Below, piece by piece: positions 34,246-42,858 of a DNA stretch of 64,000 nt. The translations under genes and the position numbers were made by a program. The notes below the pieces were generated by a model. That model had not been told where the DNA came from. It saw only the letters and a list, made by a program, of their open reading frames with translations, and made no database searches. The stretch lies in contig NZ_LMZQ01000013.1 of assembly GCF_001442625.1 (NCBI RefSeq), forward strand, positions 124,001 to 188,000, written 5' to 3'. This stretch comes from Pedobacter ginsenosidimutans (GTDB lineage Bacteria; Bacteroidota; Bacteroidia; Sphingobacteriales; Sphingobacteriaceae). The stretch's first letter is position 1. Each line of letters starts with the position of its first letter.

Positions 34246-35343
34246 ATGAAAATCACCCATACCGAAATATACCGCTTTAGCATACCAATGGAACCTTTTG
34301 TTATTGCAACCGGAACCATGCATTTTGCCCAGAATGTATTAGTGAGGATTTTTACCGATACAGGTATTCACGGCATTGGAGAATGTTCTGCTTTCCCGAT
34401 GATTGTAGGCGAAACACAGGAAACCTGTATTGCCATGGCTAAAGACTTCGCCGCCATTTTAAAGGGTAAAGACCCTTTAGAAATCCCAGAGCGGATGAAC
34501 GATTTATTAGGTTATGCCGATCATAACAATACCATTAAAAGCGCTTTTGATATGGCATTATTTGATATTGCAGCCAAAAATGCAAAATTACCACTGTACA
34601 AATTTCTTGGTGGAACCAAACGCACCATTGAAACCGATATGACCATTGGTATCGATACACCAGAGGGAATGGCTGTAACAGCATTGAAATATAAAAGTCA
34701 GGGTTGCCACATCCTAAAGATTAAACTGGGCAAAAAAGTGCACGATGATATACAAAGGGTAAAACATATCCGCGAGGCAGTAGGAGAAGATTTGGTTTTA
34801 CGCCTGGATGCTAATCAAGGTTGGAGTTTTGATGACGCTTTATTTGCGTTAGGCGAATTGGAAAAATACAATATTGAGTTTTGCGAACAACCCATGCGGA
34901 CCTGGTATGATGATAAACTACCAGAACTGAATGTAAATTCACCGATTAAGCTCATGGCCGATGAAAGCTGTTATAACCATCACGATGCCCGTAAACTGAT
35001 CAATAGCCAGTCTACAACTTATTTAAACATTAAATTTTCGAAATCCGGAGGCATTTTAGAAGCGCAGAAAATCCATGAAGAGGCCTTACAAAGAGGCGTA
35101 AAATGCATGATTGGCAGTATGCTCGAAACTAGGATTGCTTTAAGCGCCAACCTACATTTTGCATTGGCCAGTCCTAATGTTGAGTTTTTTGACTTAGATA
35201 CTGCACTATTGGGACACCTGGTTGACCCAGTGGTGGGTGGCTTAACCTATAACGGTTATTTTCTTGATGTTCCCGAAGAAATCGGTATCGGAGCCGAAGC
35301 GGATGAATTTTTCTTAGCGAAATGTGAAAGCTGGACGGTTTAG
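34246..35343 (+). CDS. Dipeptide epimerase (enolase superfamily, L-Ala-D/L-Glu type)
   Basis: The ATG at 34246 begins the normal family N-terminus; upstream open codons lie in a CCCTCAACC word repeat. The 365-residue protein has the capping domain and the TIM barrel with Lys158-x-Lys160 (LKIK), metal ligands Asp188, Glu214 and Asp239, and KFSK at 263-266 for the second acid/base Lys. The late motif FFDLDTALLG gives the Asp-x-Asp that binds the dipeptide amino group. The most likely reaction is epimerisation of L-Ala-L/D-Glu from murein peptides. Exact specificity cannot be fixed. Confidence 0.92.
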   Translation: MKITHTEIYRFSIPMEPFVIATGTMHFAQNVLVRIFTDTGIHGIGECSAFPMIVGETQETCIAMAKDFAAILKGKDPLEIPERMNDLLGYADHNNTIKSAFDMALFDIAAKNAKLPLYKFLGGTKRTIETDMTIGIDTPEGMAVTALKYKSQGCHILKIKLGKKVHDDIQRVKHIREAVGEDLVLRLDANQGWSFDDALFALGELEKYNIEFCEQPMRTWYDDKLPELNVNSPIKLMADESCYNHHDARKLINSQSTTYLNIKFSKSGGILEAQKIHEEALQRGVKCMIGSMLETRIALSANLHFALASPNVEFFDLDTALLGHLVDPVVGGLTYNGYFLDVPEEIGIGAEADEFFLAKCESWTV

Positions 35344-35580
35344 TTCAGTTGTTCATTGGTCAATAGTTTATTGGTTTTATAGCAAGTGTACTAAAATAGT
35401 TCATTGGTTTTCCAATATGATGTCAAATGGTCTGGAACAACCTATTTAAGCAATTAAAGATTGTAAAAATCACAAATAATAGACCCTGAAACAAGTTTAG
35501 GATGACGGTAAGCGGGGTATATGACTAATGACCAATGAACTAATGACTAGTGAACCAATAACTAATGAACTAATAATCGA
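35344..35580. repeat. TTCATTGGT / ACTAATGAAC word repeats in inverted arrangement
   Basis: The left part has GTTCATTGGTCAATAGTTTA and TTCATTGGTTTTCC; the right part (35521-35572) has about five ACTAATGA/ACCAATGA words. The two sides are complementary, so a large hairpin can form. A CCTGAAACAAGTTTAGGATGACG repeat lies between (35485-35508). The right part supplies the last codons and stop of the GH25 gene. Confidence 0.6.
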
Positions 35581-36479
35581 TCCAACGCCAAACTATCTCC
35601 ATTAAAGGCATTGAAATCAACCACATGGCCGATGCCATTAATTTTAGCTTTATCAGAGTGCTGCCAAAATTTCCAACGACTTTTATCCATCCTTAGTTTT
35701 GGTTGATAATAATGGGCAATCCACAAGGGATAATCATCAAAATGATCGACTAAATAATCCTCATAAAATTTAAGTCCGGTATAAACAATCGGCCTAACTT
35801 TGGTTTTCATTTCTACATAATTGAGAAAATCGGACAGTTCTGCCCTCATTTTCAAAGGAGAAACGCCATCCAGCGATTCGATATCCACAACTGGTGGTAA
35901 ATCACCTTTCTCGATATTTACCACTTGCAGGAAAAATTTAGCCTGTGTTTTGCCGTCTTTTTTTGGTCTGAAAAAATGATATGCACCACAAATAATTCCT
36001 GCTTTTGGGGCTTCACGCCAATTGCGTTGAAAATAAGGATCAACCAGCATTAATCCCTCTGTGGCTTTGATAAAGGCAAAACGGATACTTACCTCATCCT
36101 CTTTCATTTCCTTTACTTTTTGCCAGTTTATTTTGCCCTGATAGTAAGAAACGTCGATACCGTGAACGGTATATTTTTTGGGGATTTTGATGTTAAAACT
36201 TTCGTAAGTTCTGTAATTGGGGTCTTGCCCCCAATCTTTAACCCAGCGCCAGGTAGCCACAAAACTTCTTAATACATAACCGTAGTAAAATGGAGAGAGC
36301 AAAACCAACAATAAACCTGCAATAACCAATTTAAGTTGAACCGAAATACTACCTTTCTTTTTTTTGCCTGTTGTGAGTTTTCTGGCTACAGGTTTCCTAA
36401 CAGCAGGTTTTCTGGTAACAGGGCTTTTGTTTATTGGGGTTCTTTTCTCTGGCGGCATTTGATCGGTTTCCGGATGCAA
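35562..36479 (-). CDS. Membrane-anchored GH25 muramidase (lysozyme)
   Basis: A 305-residue protein with a Lys/Arg/Pro-rich cytoplasmic tail (1-47), one membrane anchor (about 48-68) and a GH25 domain (about 105-300). GIDVSYYQG (Asp109), FIKATEG (137-142) and VVDIES (Asp199, Glu201) match the active-site residues of the Chalaropsis-type lysozymes. It should cleave the beta-1,4 bond between MurNAc and GlcNAc in peptidoglycan from the periplasmic face. The final residues LLVH and the stop codon are encoded inside an ACTAATGAAC word repeat. Confidence 0.92.
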   Translation of the reverse strand: MHPETDQMPPEKRTPINKSPVTRKPAVRKPVARKLTTGKKKKGSISVQLKLVIAGLLLVLLSPFYYGYVLRSFVATWRWVKDWGQDPNYRTYESFNIKIPKKYTVHGIDVSYYQGKINWQKVKEMKEDEVSIRFAFIKATEGLMLVDPYFQRNWREAPKAGIICGAYHFFRPKKDGKTQAKFFLQVVNIEKGDLPPVVDIESLDGVSPLKMRAELSDFLNYVEMKTKVRPIVYTGLKFYEDYLVDHFDDYPLWIAHYYQPKLRMDKSRWKFWQHSDKAKINGIGHVVDFNAFNGDSLALDRLLVH

Positions 36480-36598
36480 ATTTGTGAAAAATTATGGGAT
36501 ATTCTTTGCTCATATTTTTTAATCTAACAAGTGGATATTGAATTCATATGATTAATTAACATCTGGCTTTTGCTATTTTTACTGCATCTAAATACACC

Positions 36599-37846
36599 AT
36601 GTTAAAACTTATTTACAACACCTATAAAACATCATTCAGCGGATTAAGCAGAGAAACCTGGCTTTTAAGCATTGTAATGATGTTTAACAGATGTGGGAGC
36701 ATGGCTGTTCCATTTATGGGCTTATACGTTACCCAAAGTTTACACCGCTCGGAAATGGACGCAGGTTTAATTATCACCTTATTTGGCGTAGGTTCAATTC
36801 TGGGTTCGGCAACAGGAGGAAAATTGACCGATATGATTGGTTTCCGTCCGGTACAGATCCTTTCGTCGATTGTAGGTGGTTTACTTTTCATCCTCTTTTC
36901 TACCATTACTCACTTTTATAGTCTATGCATTTTAACTGTTGTCATCAGTTTTTTTTCTGAGGCATTCCGCCCTGCAAATTTCACGGCTGTTGCACACTAC
37001 GCTGCAGAAGGCACGATAACAAGATCGTACTCTTTAAACAGGCTTGCAGTAAACATCGGCTGGTCAGTAGGCATTAGCTTGGCAGGAATTATTGCTTCAA
37101 TTAATTATAAGCTTTTATTTATTGTTGAAGGTGGGGTAAGCATTATTGTTGGTTTATTAATCCTGTCGTTTTTACCACAAGTGAAAGATTTTATTAAAAA
37201 TGCCAAAGAAAATGCCAGCAACATGGTCATTATGAAACCGTGGGAAGATATTTTCTATGTAAAGTTCATTCTGCTTACTACTGTTTTTATTACCTGTGCT
37301 TTTCTAATGTTTAGGGTTGTTCCGGTATTTTTTAAGGAACAATGGCATATTGATGAGTTTCAAATTGGAATTATTATAGGCCTTAATGGGGCTGTAATCG
37401 CTTTGTTTGAAATGATTATGATCAACAAAATTGAAGCAAAAAGATCACCCATGTTTTTTATTATTGTTGGTGCGGTTCTATTTTCAATTTCGTATATCAT
37501 ACTAAGTGCCCCGGTTAGTTTCCATATTGTTGCAGCAGTACTTACCATTGTCGTTTTTACCTGCGGAGAGATGCTCACCTTACCTTTTATAAACACCATC
37601 GTAATTAGCAGAAGTAACGAACATAACAGAGGCTTATATGCAGCAGGTTATACCTTGAGCTGGTCTTGCGCGCAGGTTGTTGGCCCATTGTTTGGCTTCT
37701 TTATTGCTAAAAACTTAGGCTACAACTGGCTTTGGATGGGCCTTGCCGCAATGCTTTTATTATGTACCTGGGGGTTTAACACACTTAATAAAAAGCAGGC
37801 AAAAACTGTTTTACAAAAGAGTGAAGTTCAGCTGGAAATTGAATAA
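36599..37846 (+). CDS. Major facilitator superfamily transporter
   Basis: A 415-residue protein with about 12 membrane segments. The loop GGKLTDMIGFRPV after segment 2 is the MFS signature (G-x-x-x-D-x-x-G-x-R/K). The first half (about 15-200) and second half (about 215-400) are split by a polar loop (KDFIKNAKENASNM). The sequence resembles the drug-efflux-like MDR branch, but no substrate can be assigned. The gene converges with the GH43 gene 20 bases away and has no terminator hairpin between them. Confidence 0.9.
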   Translation: MLKLIYNTYKTSFSGLSRETWLLSIVMMFNRCGSMAVPFMGLYVTQSLHRSEMDAGLIITLFGVGSILGSATGGKLTDMIGFRPVQILSSIVGGLLFILFSTITHFYSLCILTVVISFFSEAFRPANFTAVAHYAAEGTITRSYSLNRLAVNIGWSVGISLAGIIASINYKLLFIVEGGVSIIVGLLILSFLPQVKDFIKNAKENASNMVIMKPWEDIFYVKFILLTTVFITCAFLMFRVVPVFFKEQWHIDEFQIGIIIGLNGAVIALFEMIMINKIEAKRSPMFFIIVGAVLFSISYIILSAPVSFHIVAAVLTIVVFTCGEMLTLPFINTIVISRSNEHNRGLYAAGYTLSWSCAQVVGPLFGFFIAKNLGYNWLWMGLAAMLLLCTWGFNTLNKKQAKTVLQKSEVQLEIE

Positions 37847-37866
37847 AACCTCCAACCGAACAGCAA

Positions 37867-38847
37867 TTATTTTACTTTCTGGGCTTTTACACCCTCATTT
37901 GTAATTTTTACAGGAAGAATGTTACCATCTGCATCAAACTTCATTTCATCAATACAGGTAACTCGATGATTGCCATCAGTTTCGCTCAAGGGGCGACGGT
38001 GGTAAACAATGTAATATTGTCCTTTTTTCTCGTTGATAATTACAGAGTGATGGCCTGCACCGGTAGCAATAGCCGCATCTTGCTTCAATATTTTACCAAT
38101 CCGCTTAAACGGACCGAATGGCGAATCGCCAACAGCATAAGCTACTGAGTAATCGGGACCAGTCCAGCCGCCTTCGCTCCACATGAAATAATATTTACCA
38201 TTTCTGATGAACATATATGGGCCTTCTACATAATTATCAGGCGTAATTTCTTTAAAAGTAGTACCATCTTCAAAAGGTAAAAAACCGGTAAAATCTTTAT
38301 TTAACTTTGCAATATTACAGTGTTTCCAGCCACCATAAATTAAATAATACTGACCATCTTTATCTTTAAATACAAACTGATCAATAGGTTGGGCTCCATT
38401 ATGGAATTTATCAACCAAAGGTTTCCCTAAATGGTCTTTATAAGGTCCTTCCGGTTTATCGGCAACGGCTACGCCAATTCCACCAATTTCTTTATCACTC
38501 TGAATATCGTTAGCACCAAAAAACAGGTAATATTTTTTATCTTTTTGAACAATTGCAGGGGCCCACATGGCTTTGTTGGCCCATTTTACAGCAGCAGTAT
38601 CTAAAATATGCGGATGTTTTTTCCATTTCACCAAGTCGTCTGATGAAAAGGCATCTAAAAAGACCTGTTCTTTATACCTGGCCGAATAAGTGGGATAAAC
38701 CCAATACTTATTGTTAAAAATAGCAGCATCGGGATCTGCATACCAACCTTGAAAAATTGGATTCCCGGATTGGTTAATCGTTTTAGTATCCTGAGCCAAA
38801 GAAGCGAGTCCGGATAAAAGTAAAAGAGATGAGAATAGGTATTTCAT
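37867..38847 (-). CDS. Secreted GH43 family glycoside hydrolase
   Basis: The 326-residue protein has a Sec signal peptide (cleavage after LASLAQ) and a five-bladed beta-propeller of family GH43. The three acidic active-site residues are seen in YADPDAA (general base Asp), PIDQFVF (pKa-modulating Asp) and YVEGPYMF (general acid Glu). GH43 enzymes act mainly on arabinose- and xylose-containing plant polysaccharides; the substrate here is not predictable. There is no susC/susD pair nearby, so it is not in a typical polysaccharide utilisation locus. It may use Ca2+ like many relatives. Confidence 0.92.
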   Translation of the reverse strand: MKYLFSSLLLLSGLASLAQDTKTINQSGNPIFQGWYADPDAAIFNNKYWVYPTYSARYKEQVFLDAFSSDDLVKWKKHPHILDTAAVKWANKAMWAPAIVQKDKKYYLFFGANDIQSDKEIGGIGVAVADKPEGPYKDHLGKPLVDKFHNGAQPIDQFVFKDKDGQYYLIYGGWKHCNIAKLNKDFTGFLPFEDGTTFKEITPDNYVEGPYMFIRNGKYYFMWSEGGWTGPDYSVAYAVGDSPFGPFKRIGKILKQDAAIATGAGHHSVIINEKKGQYYIVYHRRPLSETDGNHRVTCIDEMKFDADGNILPVKITNEGVKAQKVK

Positions 38848-39012
38848 GGCAGCAATTTAGAAAAAAAACCGTGGTAAAAAAATTAGTCCATTATTTTAAA
38901 CGCAATTACAGAAAGTAAAAGCGCGAGGCTGTTTAAAGATGGGTACGGTCTTCGACAGGCTCAGACTGACAATGCCTATGCTTAACTTAATGACATTGGA
39001 ACTGGCCTAAGT

Positions 39013-39110
39013 TAATAAACCCAACTAAGCTAAATAGCCCGAAATGAAGACTATAAGCGATGGCGGGACTACAGCACCTATGAAAAACCAACCGTTCATT
39101 TTCAAAAAAC
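39013..39110. repeat. Dispersed GGCGGGACTnCAGC repeat, diverged copy
   Basis: AATAAACCCAACTAAGC to CGTTCATTTTCAAAAAA; the hairpin of the other copies has decayed to CCCGAAATGAAGA, while the end matches closely. Confidence 0.6.
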
Positions 39111-39374
39111 CTGTCTAATAAAATTAAACAGGAATGGTCTTCGACTCCGCTCAGACTGAAAATGGAGGTTAACCTTATTTAGTTGCTTTGAAAAGCAAAA
39201 CCTGTAGCAGTTGGGGTAAAGCAGCCCTGCCCTCCGTTTCAAATCCTCGCCCTCATGCTTCGGCTTGCGGGTTTTACACTGCGGTCAGGTTTAGGTTGCA
39301 GGGGCTGTGAGACTATTTAAAGTTTTTATAGCGAATGCAGGAACAGCCTTCGCTTCGAAGAACGAGCCGCTGTT

Positions 39375-39478
39375 AAATAAACCCGACAGTAGCAGGCATC
39401 CCGATTTTTTCATCGGGATAAAGCGAATGGCGGGACTGCAGCGCCTATGAAATACAGAACGCTCATTTTCAAAAAAAT
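39375..39478. repeat. Dispersed GGCGGGACTGCAGC repeat
   Basis: AAATAAACCCGACAGTAGCAGG is followed by the ATCCCGATTTTTTCATCGGGAT hairpin and GGCGGGACTGCAGCGCC; a close match to 26063-26165. Confidence 0.75.
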
Positions 39479-39564
39479 CGTCACCTCGACTGAAGTTTGG
39501 CGAAATGGAGAGATCTGCTGAAAATAGATTTCTCGACTGCGTTGCACTCCGCTCGAAATGACGA
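39479..39564. repeat. Long imperfect hairpin repeat (CGTCATTTCGA family)
   Basis: CGTCACCTCGACTGAAG on the left pairs imperfectly with CTCGAAATGACG on the right; AGAGATCT and AGATTTCT lie near the loop. Confidence 0.7.
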
Positions 39565-39598
39565 TCTGTTGGGTCAGAACGGATAAATTAAATCAAGC

Positions 39599-40969
39599 TT
39601 ATTTACTCAATTCTGCGAAATATTTATGGAATAAAGGCAAAGTCTCTATTCCTTTATAATAATTGTAAATGTCGTACTTCTCATTTGGAGAATGCAAGGC
39701 ATCGCTATCTAAACCGAAGCCAAAAAGTACCGATTTAATACCCAGTACATCTTCAAACAAAGCTACGATAGGAATACTACCACCGCCACGTGTTGGAATA
39801 GCCTTTTTACCAAAACTATCTTCAATTGCTTTTTCGGCTGCCTGGTAAGCAATACTATCAGTTGGGGTTACCACTGGCTCACCACCATGGTGTGGCGTAA
39901 CTTTTACTTTTACATTTTTAGGGGCAATGCTTTCGAAATGTTTGGTAAAAATCTCGGCAATTTCTTCTGAGCTTTGGTGTGGAACCAAGCGCATAGAAAT
40001 TTTTGCATTGGCTTTACTTGGCAATACGGTTTTTGCACCTTCGCCAATGTAACCGCTCCAAATTCCGTTTACTTCTAAAGTTGGACGGGTACCTGTACGC
40101 TCTAAGGTTGAATAACCTTTCTCGCCCCAAACTTCTTCAATATCTAAATCCTTTTTGTATTCTGCTTCGTCGTAAGGTGCAGAATTTAATGCTTTTTTCT
40201 CCTCATCTGTTAACTCAAGCACTTTATCATAAAAGGCAGGGATAGTGATGTGGTTATTTTCATCGTGTAATGAAGCGATCATTTTGCAAAGGATAGTTGC
40301 TGGATTCGCCACAGCACCACCGTAAACTCCAGAGTGCAAATCGCGGTTCGGACCAACTACTTCAACTTCCATATAAGCTAAACCACGCAAACCGGTTTCG
40401 ATTGACGGATGTTCCATGCTGATCATCGAAGTATCAGAAATTAAAACTACATCGGCCTTTAAACGCTCGGTATTCGCATTTACAAAAATACCCAGATTTG
40501 CAGAACCTACCTCCTCTTCACCTTCAATCATAAATTTAACGTTGCAGGCCAAAGTATTGGTTTGCATCATCAGTTCGAATGCTTTTACGTGCATATAAAA
40601 CTGTCCTTTATCATCACAAGCACCGCGGGCATAAATTTTACCATCGCGTACTGTTGGCTCAAAAGGTGGCGTATGCCAAAGTTCTAGTGGATCTGCCGGT
40701 TGAACATCGTAATGACCATATATTAAAACAGTAGGTAAAGAAGCATCTATAATTTTTTCGCCATAAACAATAGGATATCCTGCGGTTGGGCAAATTTCTA
40801 CCTGATCTGCACCTGCATCTTTTAATTTCTGCGCAACATAATCAGCTGTTTTTAAAACATCGCCTTTGTATTTCGGATCAGCACTTACCGATGGAAAACG
40901 CAATAACTCAAACAACTCATCTAAAAAACGTTGTTTGTGCGTTTCTACATAATTTTTAATCTCTTGCAT
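39599..40969 (-). CDS. M20-family dipeptidase/carboxypeptidase
   Basis: The ATG at 40969 (MQEIKNYVETHKQRF) is the usual family start; the 16 open codons before it are not needed. The roughly 456-residue protein has the M20 two-zinc site: YGHYDVQP (first His and catalytic Asp), ARGACDDKGQ (bridging Asp), EGEEEVGS (Glu base and ligand) and the late His in ALHSPNEKYD. A dimerisation domain interrupts the catalytic domain in the middle (about 200-360). No signal peptide, so a cytoplasmic dipeptidase or related hydrolase is likely. Confidence 0.93.
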   Translation of the reverse strand: MQEIKNYVETHKQRFLDELFELLRFPSVSADPKYKGDVLKTADYVAQKLKDAGADQVEICPTAGYPIVYGEKIIDASLPTVLIYGHYDVQPADPLELWHTPPFEPTVRDGKIYARGACDDKGQFYMHVKAFELMMQTNTLACNVKFMIEGEEEVGSANLGIFVNANTERLKADVVLISDTSMISMEHPSIETGLRGLAYMEVEVVGPNRDLHSGVYGGAVANPATILCKMIASLHDENNHITIPAFYDKVLELTDEEKKALNSAPYDEAEYKKDLDIEEVWGEKGYSTLERTGTRPTLEVNGIWSGYIGEGAKTVLPSKANAKISMRLVPHQSSEEIAEIFTKHFESIAPKNVKVKVTPHHGGEPVVTPTDSIAYQAAEKAIEDSFGKKAIPTRGGGSIPIVALFEDVLGIKSVLFGFGLDSDALHSPNEKYDIYNYYKGIETLPLFHKYFAELSK

Positions 40970-41272
40970 AACAAAATGAATTTGGACAAATATAGGCTTT
41001 ACCAAATAAAAAGGCACTTAAGCGGTTAAGAAATTATCCCCATACCAGAGTAAAAATTTTGCTTATAGCCAGACGGTTGATGGCGTTAATTATTCTTTTT
41101 AAAGCTCAAAATCACGGTGTTACCTTTCAAACTTAAAACCCGTCTTTTAACAGATACAAAAAAATGATTTAATGTTTGTAAAAAAAAATAACACAACATT
41201 ATTTATATTTACTTTTTTGTAAATTGCGCCAATAACAGATATCCTTAAATCCTGTACGAAAGAATTTTAACA
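40970..41272. other. Divergent intergenic region between M20 and SGNH genes
   Basis: AT-rich; a TTTG at 41175-41178 and TATATTTA near 41206 could form a weak promoter for the SGNH gene. No repeat or gene seen. Confidence 0.4.
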
Positions 41273-42247
41273 ATGAAGTTTAGCGCAAAAGTATTTTTAT
41301 CTCTGCTGCTGCTTCTTGTTGTCCGCATTTCTTCCTTAGCTCAGGGGCCGCCCCCTACCCGCGTAAGTTGCCCGGAAGCAGCCCAGTATTATTCGAAAGA
41401 CAGTATAAATATTGTAACCTTTGGAGCCAGCACGGTAGAAGGTGTTAATGGTGTTGGTTTTCAAACCATGCTTCAGAACAATTTTATAAATTGTTATACG
41501 AACAAAATCGTGGATATTACCAATCATGGTATTGGTGGCCAGACTACTTTTCAGGGATTACTCAGAATTGATAATGCAATAGCCGATAGAACCGGCTTCA
41601 TTGTAATTGATATGGGCATTAATGATGCCGTTGCGATGACTACTGGCAAAGGAAGCATTGCCGAAACCGTTGCCAATATGCGGGTATTGATTACGGCAAG
41701 TCTTAAACAGAAATTAGTCCCAATTTTATGTACACTCCAGTTTGTTGATGATAGGACCATTAAAAGTTATGTGGCTGTAAATACCAATATCAGAAATCTT
41801 AATACAGCCTACAGAAAATTGGCTGCAGAATATAAAATATATTTAGCTGATATAAATGCGGCTATGAGACGTGATTTTTCGCTTTATCAGGATCCTTTTC
41901 ACCCAAATGCACGTGGTTACAGGTTGGTGAGCTATGTAATTTTCGACGCCATTAATAAAGCAATTTTTGATAAATTCCTAAAATTCACCGTTTCTCAGAA
42001 TTACCCTAACCCTGCAGCCATGCAAACATTTATTGATGTTGTTTTGCCTGAAACGGACAAAATTAACATCCAGATTTATGATTTAATGGGTCGATTGGTA
42101 AAAACAGTAGTAAACGAATACCTTAATACGGGAAAACACACCTTAGAAATTAATACCTCTACTTTTGTTCCCGGCATTTATTTCTTCAAAATCTCTTCCG
42201 ATTCCGGTCAATACAATTCTGCCAAAAAGTTTATTGTAGCGAGGTAA
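41273..42247 (+). CDS. SGNH/GDSL hydrolase with type IX secretion sorting domain
   Basis: The 324-residue protein has a Sec signal peptide (ending SSLAQ) and an SGNH-fold domain (about 40-235). Block I reads TFGASTVEG, so the nucleophile Ser is kept while the usual Asp of GDS is Ala. Asn of block III is likely in GINDAV, and the block V pair is DPFHPNARGY. Residues from about 240 onward (VSQNYPNPA, then QIYDLMGRLVKT and GIYFFKI) form a T9SS type A sorting domain. It should be exported across both membranes and attached to the surface, acting as an esterase or lipase on an unknown substrate. Confidence 0.9.
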   Translation: MKFSAKVFLSLLLLLVVRISSLAQGPPPTRVSCPEAAQYYSKDSINIVTFGASTVEGVNGVGFQTMLQNNFINCYTNKIVDITNHGIGGQTTFQGLLRIDNAIADRTGFIVIDMGINDAVAMTTGKGSIAETVANMRVLITASLKQKLVPILCTLQFVDDRTIKSYVAVNTNIRNLNTAYRKLAAEYKIYLADINAAMRRDFSLYQDPFHPNARGYRLVSYVIFDAINKAIFDKFLKFTVSQNYPNPAAMQTFIDVVLPETDKINIQIYDLMGRLVKTVVNEYLNTGKHTLEINTSTFVPGIYFFKISSDSGQYNSAKKFIVAR

Positions 42248-42303
42248 CAAAAGATTTAAACATTAGTCTATTTATAGATTAATATGTTTTATACCTTTAA
42301 ACC

Positions 42304-42858
42304 ATGACTCCTGAGACATTTTTCACCAATGAAGTTATTGATCTCGATCTTCTTCCAAAATATGAAGACATTCAGTTAAGCCGGCCACATCCCGATTATT
42401 GGAAAATCATCTGTATTAATCTATTGATCTTTTTTGGCTTACTGGGAATCGCTATTGGGATACTCCTATTCTTTGTTGATGAAGTAAGACCAAACGCAAA
42501 ATGGATTATCCCGCTTTATCTGGCTTTATTAGCTATCTTCTTTTTACTCTTTCGTGCCAGTTTTAAGAAACGCGGTTATGCCATCCGAATACATGATGTA
42601 ATTTATAAAAGTGGGATTATTGCTGAATCGACAACAATCGTACCTTTAAACAGGATTCAACATATCGAATTAAATGAAGGAATTTTTTCCAGAATATATA
42701 AACTGGGATCATTACAGTTATTTACCGCAGGTGGCCAAACAGGGCATATCCATATTTCGGGGATTGCAATTGATGATGCCAAGCGTATTAGGGATCTGCT
42801 TTTGAAAAAACTAGACCTACTTGAAAATCCAACAACAGAATTGAATGCCAGTGAATAA
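42304..42858 (+). CDS. bPH2 (DUF304) membrane protein, YdbS-like
   Basis: A 184-residue protein with two adjacent membrane segments (about 37-58 and 67-84) followed by a bacterial PH-like domain (about 90-165; YKSGIIAESTTIVPLNRIQHI and GSLQLFTAGG). This is the YdbS-type half of a widespread pair. The next gene, overlapping by 14 bases, encodes the larger YdbT-type partner. In Bacillus such proteins have been linked to envelope stress and bacteriocin resistance, which cannot be assumed here. Confidence 0.88.
   Translation: MTPETFFTNEVIDLDLLPKYEDIQLSRPHPDYWKIICINLLIFFGLLGIAIGILLFFVDEVRPNAKWIIPLYLALLAIFFLLFRASFKKRGYAIRIHDVIYKSGIIAESTTIVPLNRIQHIELNEGIFSRIYKLGSLQLFTAGGQTGHIHISGIAIDDAKRIRDLLLKKLDLLENPTTELNASE

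Larger units (their letters stand above)
38848..39598. other. Gene-free stretch with dispersed repeats
   Basis: Holds TCTTCGACAGGCTCAGACTG words, two copies of the GGCGGGACTGCAGC repeat, a CCCTCATGCTTCGGCTTGCGG segment and a CGTCATTTCGA-family hairpin. No coding frame is supported. Confidence 0.7.
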
